Below the pieces are notes generated by a model. The model was given only the letters and a program-made list of their open reading frames with translations. It made no database searches and had not been told where the DNA came from. Source: Bacteroides sp. UBA1317 (GTDB lineage Bacteria > Bacteroidota > Bacteroidia > Bacteroidales > Bacteroidaceae). From it: a stretch of DNA of 28,115 nucleotides. Positions 1 to 7,900 of the stretch are shown in pieces; position 1 is the stretch's first letter; every line of letters starts with the position of its first letter. The stretch is taken from the NCBI GenBank assembly GCA_002307035.1, contig DBTL01000075.1, positions 1 to 28,115 of the forward strand, read 5' to 3'. The position numbers were made by a program, and so were the translations under genes.

Positions 1-58
1 ACGATCTCGTTGCCATCTTCCAAACAACTGTTCGTTTGGAAGATGGCAACGAGATCGT
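1..58. repeat. Perfect 25-bp inverted repeat at the window edge
   Basis: Bases 1-25 are the exact reverse complement of 34-58, leaving an 8-base loop at 26-33. The structure lies inside the nrdA reading frame and starts at base 1. A perfect 25-bp stem within a conserved coding gene is unexpected, and this is the form taken by fold-back chimeras at contig ends. A real hairpin cannot be excluded from the sequence alone. Confidence 0.95.
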
Positions 59-911
59 GGTGGAAGAAACGAAAGCCGGTGACTTTGTGGTATGCAATCT
101 GGCTTCACTCGTTTTGGGAAATATTGATACCGACAGTGATGACGAATTGCGTGATACAATTCACACCGTCATTCGTGCACTGGATAATGTGATTGATCTA
201 AACTATTATCCTATTCCTTACGCAGAGATTACCAACAAAAAAATGCGTCCTATTGGCTTAGGTACTAGCGGCTATCATCATCTTTTGGCTCAGAAAGGAA
301 TCCACTGGGAGAGCGATAAGCATCTTGAGCTAATGGATAAGCTCTACGAGCGTATTAATTATTTTGCCATTGAGGCTTCTTCGGATTTAGCTGCTGAGAA
401 AGGTGCTTATTCTTTCTTTGAAAAGAGTGATTGGCACACCGGAGATTACTTTAGCTCACGTAACTATACTTCCGAAGCGTGGAAAGGTCTGGCAGAGAAA
501 GTACACAATCATGGGATGCGCAACGGATACTTAATGGCCATTGCACCAACAAGTTCCACATCCATTATTGCGGGTACCACGGCAGGTACGGATCCGGTGA
601 TGAACAGGTATTTCCTTGAAGAAAAGAAAGGTAGTATTGTGCCTCGGGTAGCTCCTCAACTGGATGATAAAACATTCTGGCTTTATAAAACGGCACATCA
701 GATGGACCAACGTTGGGTGATAGATGCCGCAGGTATTCGCCAAAGACATCTTGATCAGGCGCAATCTGTAAATCTTTACATCACACAGGAGTATACTTTC
801 AAGAAACTGTTGAAGCTGTACTTACGGGCGTGGGAGAAAGGAGTGAAGACGCTCTATTATGTTCGTAGTAAATCTTTGGAGGTGGAAGAGTGCGAAACTT
901 GCTCTGCTTAA
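1..911 (+). CDS. nrdA: Ribonucleoside-diphosphate reductase, alpha (large) subunit, C-terminal part (5' end outside window)
   Basis: This is the C-terminal ~290-300 residues of the catalytic subunit of class I ribonucleotide reductase, which reduces ribonucleotides to deoxyribonucleotides in the cytoplasm. Visible family stretches are GDFVVCNLAS, the IGLGTSGYHHLL segment, the LMAIAPTSSTSIIAGTT loop that lines the active site, and the YYVRSK stretch near the end. The protein ends ECETCSA, with the paired C-terminal cysteines (CxxC) that shuttle reducing equivalents to the active site. The reading frame is open to the window edge, so the start lies upstream. The stop at 909-911 is 33 bp before nrdB, so the two genes form the usual operon. 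Bases 1-33 are doubtful because they mirror 26-58 as a hairpin; the family resemblance is clear only from about base 36 onward. Confidence in the identification is high. Confidence 0.95.
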   Translation, partial: DLVAIFQTTVRLEDGNEIVVEETKAGDFVVCNLASLVLGNIDTDSDDELRDTIHTVIRALDNVIDLNYYPIPYAEITNKKMRPIGLGTSGYHHLLAQKGIHWESDKHLELMDKLYERINYFAIEASSDLAAEKGAYSFFEKSDWHTGDYFSSRNYTSEAWKGLAEKVHNHGMRNGYLMAIAPTSSTSIIAGTTAGTDPVMNRYFLEEKKGSIVPRVAPQLDDKTFWLYKTAHQMDQRWVIDAAGIRQRHLDQAQSVNLYITQEYTFKKLLKLYLRAWEKGVKTLYYVRSKSLEVEECETCSA

Positions 912-944
912 TATCATTAATACACTTTATAAATAGAAATAATC

Positions 945-1988
945 ATGACGACTTTAAATAAAAAGGCCTTGTTTAATGAGCATGGCGACACGGATGTAGC
1001 ACTTCGTCGTTTAATAAACGGGAATACAACAAATCTGAACGATTTCAATAACATGAAATACGTTTGGGTATCTAACTGGTACCGGCAGGCGATGAATAAT
1101 TTCTGGATTCCTGAGGAGATAAACATGAGTCAGGACATGAAAGATTACCGCAATCTAAGCACTTCTGAGAGGGTGGCTTATAACAAGATTCTCTCTTTCC
1201 TGATCTTTCTGGATAGTATTCAAACGGCCAACTTGCCTAATATAGCCGAGTATATTACGGCGAACGAAGTAAATCTGTGTCTGACTATTCAGGCTTTTCA
1301 GGAAGCAGTGCACTCACAATCGTATAGTTACATGCTCGACACCATCTGCTCGCCTGAAGAGCGTGCTGCTATTCTTTACCAATGGAAAGATGATGAACAT
1401 TTACTGAAACGCAATAAATTTATTGGCGATATATACAATGAGTTCCAATTGAACAAAGAGTCCGACCAACTGCTGAAAACATTGGTTGCCAACTATGTTC
1501 TTGAGGGAATATACTTCTACGCAGGCTTTATGTTCTTCTATAATCTGGGTCGTAATGGGAAGATGCCCGGTTCGGTACAAGAGATACGTTACATCAACCG
1601 TGATGAAAATACCCACTTGTGGCTCTTCCGTTCGGTTATTCTGGAGTTGAAGAAAGAGGAGCCTCAACTCTTTACCCCTGAGGCCGTAGAGAGTTTCCGC
1701 GAGATGATTAAGGAAGGGGCTCTTCAGGAGATTGCCTGGGGAGATTATGTTATTGGCGATGATATAGAGGGATTGACGAAAGAAATGGTTTCCGACTACA
1801 TCAAATATTTGGCTAACTTGCGTTCAGAGAATCTGGGCTTTGGTGTTTTGTTTGAGGGATATGAGAATGAACCTCCAAGCATGTCATGGGTTTCCCAGTA
1901 CAGCAATGCTAATCTCATTAAGACTGATTTCTTTGAAGCAAAGCCCAGCGCTTATGCTAAGTCTACTTCCATTGAAGACGATTTGTAG
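945..1988 (+). CDS. nrdB: Ribonucleoside-diphosphate reductase, beta (small) subunit, class Ia
   Basis: This is the 347-residue R2 subunit that carries the di-iron centre and the stable tyrosyl radical needed by NrdA. All expected metal ligands are visible: Asp90 (LDSIQ), Glu120 and His123 (EAVHSQSY), Glu187 (LEGIYF), and Glu221 and His224 (RDENTHLW). The radical tyrosine is Tyr127, seven residues after Glu120, as in the E. coli enzyme. This argues for an ordinary tyrosyl-radical type rather than a radical-free Mn/Fe class Ic type. Length is normal for the family. The ATG lies 33 bp after the nrdA stop, so the genes are very likely co-transcribed. The last codons (KSTSIEDDL) form one arm of an 18-bp inverted repeat that continues past the stop. 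This is a housekeeping gene and marks the chromosomal border of the pectin locus. Confidence 0.97.
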   Translation: MTTLNKKALFNEHGDTDVALRRLINGNTTNLNDFNNMKYVWVSNWYRQAMNNFWIPEEINMSQDMKDYRNLSTSERVAYNKILSFLIFLDSIQTANLPNIAEYITANEVNLCLTIQAFQEAVHSQSYSYMLDTICSPEERAAILYQWKDDEHLLKRNKFIGDIYNEFQLNKESDQLLKTLVANYVLEGIYFYAGFMFFYNLGRNGKMPGSVQEIRYINRDENTHLWLFRSVILELKKEEPQLFTPEAVESFREMIKEGALQEIAWGDYVIGDDIEGLTKEMVSDYIKYLANLRSENLGFGVLFEGYENEPPSMSWVSQYSNANLIKTDFFEAKPSAYAKSTSIEDDL

Positions 1989-2013
1989 ATTGCTCTCAAT
2001 GGAAGTAGACTTA
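1958..2013. terminator. 18-bp perfect inverted repeat overlapping the end of nrdB; putative convergent terminator
   Basis: Bases 1958-1975 are the exact reverse complement of 1996-2013, with a 20-base loop. The left arm is coding (end of nrdB) and the right arm lies in the 42-bp gap to the convergent GH28 gene. There is no clean T tract on either side, so a Rho-independent terminator is only likely, not certain. A role in protecting mRNA 3' ends is an alternative. Confidence 0.5.
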
Positions 2014-2030
2014 ATGAAGGCAATGTTTTG

Positions 2031-3341
2031 TTACTGAGTCACTTTTACATTCTTCAGAATAAACGGGTTGATGAGGCTTTTATTGTACTCACCTTTTTTG
2101 GCTTTGATTGTTAGGTTTTCAAAAGTAAAATTGGTGAGTACATATTGGTTCGACTTATCGACATTGAAGAACACATTACATTCAAAGTTAATGTTGCGCA
2201 TCGTCAGGTTATCTGAGTAAGACATTGGAGTATCTTTCCTGCCTTGCAAGTCGAAAAACTGTTTCCAAGGTTTGATATAAAGGAAGTTTTGGGCATTCCC
2301 GGTGATATCTTCCACGAGTATATACTCATATCTTTGCGGGGTATCGGGACGCATCTTTAGCCAGAGCAATCGGTTTGCGTTCTTCACTGTGCATCGGCGA
2401 AGAATAATGTTGCGGTCGTGAATGGATTCACTGCCGAAGGTCAAGGCACTGTGGCAGAATCCATAGTTGCAGTCCTCGATAATGATGTTATGATTACTAC
2501 CGTTTGTTGTGTCTTTATCCGCCCATGGACCCTTTCCACCTTTCAGGGCAACAGCATCGTCATTCACCGATATGTAGCAGTTCTTAATCAGTACGTTGCT
2601 GCATGCGTCAATATCTACTCCGTCGGTACTGGGAGCTTTTACAGGTGCAACCGGTGAGAAGATGTGCAGGTTGAGCAGTTTTACGTTGTTGCTTTTGTAC
2701 AAGTGAGTAGTCCAGAAGGGAGAATTGATGAGGCTTACTCCGGATATTTGCACATCGTTACAGTTCGATATATACAGCAATCGAGGGCGAAGTTCGTCCA
2801 TATTGGTGCATTTGGGGTTTACCGTACGACGCAACCAAAATGATTTCCAATAACGAGAGCCATTGCCATTAATCGTACCTTTGCCCGAAATGGTGAACCC
2901 ATTCACACCATCAGCATTTATTAAAGCTGAGAAGTATTTAAGAGTCTGCCCTTCCATGCGTGTAAGCGTAATGGGGAAGTTACTAATATCGTCGCTACCT
3001 TTCAAAACCGCTCCTTCTTCGAGATACAGGTGAGTTTTGGGCTTGAAGAACAGAGCACCGCTAAGATAAATCCCCTTAGGAATAATCACTACACCACCGC
3101 CATTCTTTGCAGCCAAATCAATGATGGCCTGAATCTTTGCTGTTTGCAGCAAGGTGCTGTCATTAACTACCTGGTAGTTGATAACGTTGTATTTTGCGCC
3201 CAAAGTTTCAATGTTTGCAATTTCGTTCTTTCTAAACCAATCGGGAATAGCTGTTCCGTCAGGGAATTTCTCTTGTCCGAAGAGCTGAATGCTAATTAGT
3301 GCTGTGACTAAAAATGTAGTGAGTCTCATAGCTTTAATCAT
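2031..3341 (-). CDS. GH28 family polygalacturonase / rhamnogalacturonan hydrolase, secreted
   Basis: This 436-residue right-handed beta-helix enzyme is predicted to hydrolyse alpha-galacturonosyl bonds in pectin. A hydrophobic N-terminus ending near LFGQ looks like a signal peptide, so it acts in the periplasm or at the surface. Met1 and Met5 are both possible starts; Met5 gives a more typical signal peptide. GH28 signature elements appear in order: STDGVDID (around residue 238, the NTDG-like motif), NDDAVALK (around 260, paired catalytic Asp), CHS (around 297, the G-H motif) and LWLKMR (around 330, the R-K motif). Many short beta-strand turns of the NVLIKNC type fill the middle. Motifs cannot tell exo- from endo-action or homogalacturonan from rhamnogalacturonan; the neighbouring PL11, PL26 and GH105 genes favour rhamnogalacturonan products. 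It is transcribed alone and converges with nrdB. Confidence 0.9.
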   Translation of the reverse strand: MIKAMRLTTFLVTALISIQLFGQEKFPDGTAIPDWFRKNEIANIETLGAKYNVINYQVVNDSTLLQTAKIQAIIDLAAKNGGGVVIIPKGIYLSGALFFKPKTHLYLEEGAVLKGSDDISNFPITLTRMEGQTLKYFSALINADGVNGFTISGKGTINGNGSRYWKSFWLRRTVNPKCTNMDELRPRLLYISNCNDVQISGVSLINSPFWTTHLYKSNNVKLLNLHIFSPVAPVKAPSTDGVDIDACSNVLIKNCYISVNDDAVALKGGKGPWADKDTTNGSNHNIIIEDCNYGFCHSALTFGSESIHDRNIILRRCTVKNANRLLWLKMRPDTPQRYEYILVEDITGNAQNFLYIKPWKQFFDLQGRKDTPMSYSDNLTMRNINFECNVFFNVDKSNQYVLTNFTFENLTIKAKKGEYNKSLINPFILKNVKVTQ

Positions 3342-3380
3342 TAATTAAAGGGTGAATAGTGTTTTCAATGCTTCATGTTG

Positions 3381-3388
3381 CAAATGTA
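3381..3388 (-). promoter_or_regulatory. Candidate -7 box for the GH28 gene
   Basis: The minus strand reads TACATTTG, a match to the Bacteroides -7 consensus TAnnTTTG, 40 bp upstream of the GH28 start. No convincing -33 TTTG box sits at the expected distance, so the call rests on one box and its position. Confidence 0.4.
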
Positions 3389-3630
3389 AGTAGATTCAAT
3401 GAAATATTGCCGGACTGTTTCTGTCTTTAATGATTTATTGACTAAGTCTTTTGTCTTTCACGCTCAATAATACTGTACAATCATGCGCTTTTGAGCTCGT
3501 CCTTGTCAATAGCATGTTTATTGATTATTAACGCGATTTGCACTTCTCGAAAACATATTGAAGTTTTTAGGATCTCATTAGAAGAAAAACTTTTTTCTTT
3601 AGGAGTTATTCTCCTAGCAAATAAGCATAT

Positions 3631-3740
3631 TGATGAAGAGAAACCGTCTTTCGGCCAAAGAGAACCGTGCAGATGGCCTAACTGAACCGTTCTTTTGCTC
3701 AAAAGTAACCGTCATTTGGGTGGTTAGACGGTTGGTGCAT
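3631..3740. repeat. Degenerate ~22-bp tandem array with phased AACCGT cores
   Basis: AACCGT occurs at 3642, 3663, 3685 and 3707, and its reverse complement ACGGTT at 3728, giving steps of 21, 22, 22 and 21 bases. Flanks are only partly shared, for example GGCC at 3653 and 3675, each ten or eleven bases before the next core. The spacing is close to two helical turns. The function is unknown; it could be an array of protein-binding sites or a decayed minisatellite. Confidence 0.65.
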
Positions 3741-3774
3741 AAAAAAAAGGAGAAAGTCGCAACTTCCTCCTTTT
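3741..3774 (-). terminator. Intrinsic terminator for minus-strand transcripts from the toxin-antitoxin region
   Basis: Arms at 3745-3757 and 3762-3774 form a 13-bp stem with a 4-base loop; the single imperfect pair is a G-U wobble in the minus-strand RNA. On that strand the stem is followed by eight T residues (A run at 3741-3748 on the plus strand, which also supplies the base of the stem). It lies about 115 bp after the toxin stop and would end that operon before the GH28 promoter. Confidence 0.8.
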
Positions 3775-3888
3775 ACCGTATTATAATTTGAATATACTTT
3801 ATGATTACATTTACAAAGATACAACATTACATCACCAAAGTCAAGCTTTCGGGGAGATTTATTTTGGGTTTTTGCTTCTCTTCATTTG

Positions 3889-4531
3889 TTAGAAAGATAT
3901 AGGGCTGAAGGTTTTATCTGGATGTTTTTGCATCTCATACAATCTTTTTTCTATCTTTCTCCAATTAAATCGACTGTTTCCTAACATTTTAATTGGCTCA
4001 TTGAAGTTTATTTCATCAAAGAACACCATTGATTTTAATGGAATAATGGAACTTGCTTTATATTTCAGTTCGTATGCTAGCAGCATTTCCGTTAAAGATA
4101 TTTCGCAAGATTAAGAAGGCCACATCAATGAAATCTTTTATTCTGCTTCCATTACCTGATATAGCATTCAATTTCATTGCAGCTAAATCTTTATAACCAA
4201 CTAAGCGTATATCTTCTTCTTCTCTAAACGCTTCTACCCAAGGATATTGATGTGCAATGCAATCTATTTGCACTCCTCTTATTTCCCCCTTGAGGGTTCG
4301 TTGAGATATAAAATCCATCTCAAAGTTATATTCAGATACAAGATGTTCTGCCAATTCGTTTTCATCAAATGGGAGATTGGTAAATAGGTCCAAATCAACA
4401 CTAATTCGGTGCCCCATTTGTAATGCGAGCGAGGTTCCACCAACTAAAACAAAGTTTTTCAGGGAAGGGTCACTCATGAGTTTTCTCAAGAGTTCCAATG
4501 TTGATGACGAGACTGTTTCCTTGTGTAACAT
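3889..4531 (-). pseudogene. AbiEii/AbiGii-type nucleotidyltransferase toxin, apparently frameshifted
   Basis: The intact part (157 codons from ATG at 4531) shows the nucleotidyltransferase fold of AbiEii-like toxins. FVLVGGTSLALQMGHRISVDLDL contains the GG(T)S loop and the DLDLF metal-binding acidic pair. KDLAAMKLNAISGNGSRIKDFIDV is the second conserved block. After FIDVAFL the frame runs into an unrelated tail and stops at 4058. The next frame, from about 4110, continues plausibly as SCEISLTEMLLAYELKYKAS and stops at 3889. Removing one extra base near 4111 would give a 213-residue protein, a usual family length. Known AbiE toxins block growth or phage propagation by nucleotidyl transfer. If real, the shift removes the C-terminal helices and probably inactivates the toxin. 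A sequencing error is the main alternative. Confidence 0.75.
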
Positions 4532-4803
4532 TTTAGATCTTCTTTCTTAAGTTCAAACACAGAACAAACAAAAGCCAAATCTTTAGGGTTTAAGTAAGGA
4601 ATATCTATGATTGCTTCCTTTACTCCTTCCAAACCATATAAATTAAGAATGGCATAAAAATCAGCTACTCTACCACGCTCCACAACACGTTGCACTACAA
4701 GGTTTCTCATGGCTTGCCAGTCAAAGCACCCTAAATCATATTCCCAAAACAGAGTTTCTCGTATTTGAGCTTCGTTATGTAGCTTGTAGTCTTCAAAAAA
4801 CAT
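4486..4803 (-). CDS. DUF6922-like antitoxin partner of the AbiEii-type toxin
   Basis: This small 105-residue protein begins MFFEDYKLHNEAQIRETLFWEYDL. The pattern 'LFWEYDL..FDW' followed by 'VVQRVVERGRVADFYAILNLYGLEGVKEAI' matches the DUF6922 family, which commonly sits directly before AbiEii-like nucleotidyltransferases in Bacteroidota. Its role as the antitoxin is inferred from that pairing; I see no clear DNA-binding domain. The gene overlaps the toxin start by 46 bp, which suggests translational coupling, and its last ~15 residues are read from toxin coding DNA. It appears intact even though the toxin is broken. A -7-like box inside a short palindrome lies about 25 bp upstream and could support self-regulation. 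Confidence 0.7.
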   Translation of the reverse strand: MFFEDYKLHNEAQIRETLFWEYDLGCFDWQAMRNLVVQRVVERGRVADFYAILNLYGLEGVKEAIIDIPYLNPKDLAFVCSVFELKKEDLKCYTRKQSRHQHWNS

Positions 4804-4825
4804 ACGACTGTCTTATTCTTATTCT

Positions 4826-4848
4826 ATACAAATATAACACTTTTGTAT
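4826..4848 (-). promoter_or_regulatory. Candidate antitoxin promoter -7 box within a palindrome
   Basis: The minus strand reads TATATTTG at 4836-4829, matching TAnnTTTG. It lies within a 7-bp inverted repeat, ATACAAA (4826-4832) and TTTGTAT (4842-4848). Overlap of a palindrome with a promoter box just before a toxin-antitoxin pair fits an operator for autorepression. There is no clear -33 box. Confidence 0.4.
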
Positions 4849-4914
4849 TATAAGTACTACTATGTTTGATGATTTATCTTAGTACGCTACGTTGGTTTTT
4901 GCACTAAAATCTTT

Positions 4915-7900
4915 TTATTCATTCGGTGGTGCAACCTCAAGCATATAGATGGCATCAATAGCCCAAGTTGCCACACTATTCGTACTTACGGATGTGTCTT
5001 CATCTATTGGAGAAAGAACTTCAGGAGGTAGCACTTTCTTCATTCGGAGGGGCTGCCAAGGGTACTTTCCACTTTTAGGCATAAGCTCTTCCCATGCCTG
5101 CTTTTTCAGTTCGGGACTTGAAGTTTGATAAGCAGCGTAGGCTGTAAGCTTGGGGATAAGGAAGCGAGAATGACTGATCTCCCATGCTTTCTTTGTATAG
5201 TGTGCAGCATGGTCTAACCAGACTTTGTTCCATTCAGGAAGATCTACCATTTCCATTAATTCGTTCATTACTTCGAAACCACCCATGATAGTCATAAGGT
5301 GATTCGTGTTCTCCATCTTCGGATCACCTTCGTAGCTGATGAACCCTGTTGCCGGATCGAAACCTAATGCTTTGGGGCCGGTGAATAATCCGTTGGGCAG
5401 TTGGGCAATGCTCTTCATTCCGGCTATTATTTTATCCCGATAGACTGTGTTTCCGGTACGTTCCCATTCCGTCATCCAGTTTCCTGCATAAGCCAGCCAA
5501 TCGGGTCCGATGCGTAGTCGTGCAGGAGCGGTACAAGGGAATTGCTCACGTGGTTGTGCCAATCTCATCGGATCCATTGTGTAGAGCTTTTGGTCGGCAT
5601 CTTTCACCTCCGTCATCAGGTCGCCACTGCGTTCGTCCGTAGTGAGGTAATAGTAAAAGCGATTCCATGCTGCCTGACTGATGCGGGCCTCTTTGGCTCC
5701 GCAACCCCAATGGCTCACATTGTGTCGACTTCCCAGTCCTGCATTCTCTCCCAAATGATAAACATCGACTTCCGTGGTATGGCGAGTCATGGCTTCGGCC
5801 ATTCGCCAAATGTCGGCACGCCCTGTGCGTAGGAAAGAGTACCAAAGCCACATGTTTGATCCCAATTCTGTATTATCCCAGGCAAAACCTCCAACATCAT
5901 AAAGCCATTCGTGGCGTTCGGGGTCGTATGTATGCATCACGTCTCCATAGTTCCAGAAACCATACCATTTGTGTTGTTCGATGGCTCGTTGATAATAATC
6001 GATAGTTGCGTCTAGCTGATTTTCTACTTCTTTTCGCATGGGCGTACTTCTGTCAGGCAAACTCCAAATGCCGAAAGCATGTTGTCTCTGTAGGTATTCG
6101 GGAGTACAAATTAATTGTTTGGAAGAAGATAGAACCGAGGCCAAAGCCGATAGTTGAGCCTTTCCCGGATAGGCCGCTTGTGGAGAAATCATCAACACGC
6201 TGGTACGGGCAATGCCGTAAGGAGTGCTCAATCCCTCTTGCACATCTTCGTAACTTTCGTTCAGTCCATGCGCCACATTGTCGTAGTGCCGTAAGTCCAT
6301 CGCCTCTCCCTCAGGACTCCATAACCACACGGTGAGTGTGGCATTGCCTGTTCGCGCTCCTTTGATTTCTATAGAAGAAGGATAAGATTCCCAAAAGTTT
6401 TGTAAACAGACGGCTAGTCCGCCGCTTACGTCTCCCACAAAACCTAAGCCATGAGAGCGATCTCCGGAGAAAGTTCCTATCCACGAATTGGTATCGTTGG
6501 CTCGTTTGCGGATGCTGAATGCATCGGGGCTAAGTTGGGAAAGTCTGTACTCACCCCACGAAGCCCAATGGTCGATAAGATCTTGGTTGGCGGAATCAAA
6601 CTCCTGATATTCAGGAATTCGTTTTCCCTCCATTTGCTGTGAATAGATGTTTCTGTTTTCTTTCAAAGATATTGCTCGCCTTCCCGTAAGAGGTTGAACA
6701 GGCTCGCTCCATAATCCCTCTCCACTTCCTGAAAAGGCAACATGCCGGTTATATAAAGCTTCCCGCAAAGGTACATTGAACGTTAACCCTACTCCTTTGA
6801 TAAAATCTTTCTGCTGGTCACCGTCATACACAATGCTATGTACCAGTTTAATTTCTTCACTGCCTGCATAAAAATAGAGACGTACGATGAAAGGTAACCA
6901 TTCTCGTTCCGTGTTTTTGTGCATGCCTTCTATCTTTAACACCGTGCGTACATTGCTTTGGCGTTCAATAGTCATGCTCTTAATCTCGCTTCGATAGTTG
7001 GTGTAAGTCACCGACTCGTTATCGCCTTGCTTCACTCGTTTGCTTTCCGTTCGGCACACCAATTGAGCCGAACCGGCAATACGGGTTTTGTTATAAACCA
7101 AACTATCAAAAAGAGATGTTCCTTTTTTAGAGAAGAAAGCCGATAGCGTACCGTTCTCTATCATGATATGATCGGCGGACTCTTTTATCTTTAGCTTACT
7201 GTGAGCCGTTTGTGAATGCTTGCCATCATTATTTATATGTAGAGTTAATTTCTCCGATGTTGCGGGAACAACAGCGGCAAAACCTCCCCATTTGATAGAT
7301 CCGTCGGGCCAATAAGCCAGTTCCCAATTATCCGTAGGAATCTCTTTTCCATCAGTAGTGGCAAGCGTAAAGTTTTGCTTGGAAGAGATCATTCCTTTTG
7401 CAAACGGCACACCAAAACTAACGGGTGTGTTGACAGAAGGAGTAGTACCAATCCACTGAAGAGGAATCGTTTGGTTCCCTGACGGATGAGTTACATAGCT
7501 AAAGTTGCTAATCTTTGCTCGTGACAATGTAGTGCGAAAGCCAAACCATCCTGAACGGTGCGGGTTGGGATCCCGAAAGTCAACCAAGCGTTCATTATTG
7601 ATGTAGTAACAAACTTTATTGTCTATGCAGGTTATCTTGATGTGATACCATTTGTTCGGTTTCAACAGATGTTCCTGGTCGGTGTATTCTTGTAGGACGG
7701 CAGGCAACTGATTCACTTTCTCCACTTGTTCATAGTTTCCATCGTAGCGACGAAAGCGAGTGGTTGAGTTATGATTGCCTCCATATCCCATGTAATACAT
7801 CTGCAAGGAATAACAATGCTTGAACACCCCATTTCTCCATTTTGCCCGTTTCCATATGTCGTTGGGATGTAGCGGATCACTTGCCATCCAGAAACAATTC

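Larger units (their letters stand above)
3342..3888. other. 547-bp intergenic region between GH28 and the toxin-antitoxin pair
   Basis: No convincing gene is seen. Short open frames on both strands at about 3481-3702 lack recognisable domains and overlap the repeat array, so they are taken as chance. The region contains a likely GH28 -7 box (3381-3388), a phased AACCGT array (3631-3740) and a hairpin with a T tract for minus-strand transcripts (3741-3774). Confidence 0.7.

Noticed and set aside
10..192. Short open frame overlapping the nrdA start of the window
   Set aside because: It is out of frame with the conserved NrdA sequence and partly composed of the hairpin.
3481..3702. Small open frames on both strands in the GH28-toxin spacer
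   Set aside because: No recognisable domain, no promoter box at a fitting place, and they run through the degenerate repeat array. Chance is the simpler reading.
3631..3740. CRISPR array
   Set aside because: The shared core is only 6 bp, spacing is 21-22 bases, the last copy is inverted and no cas genes are present.
3889..4803. Insertion sequence or integrated element around the toxin-antitoxin pair
   Set aside because: No transposase, integrase, terminal inverted repeats or target duplications are visible on either side.
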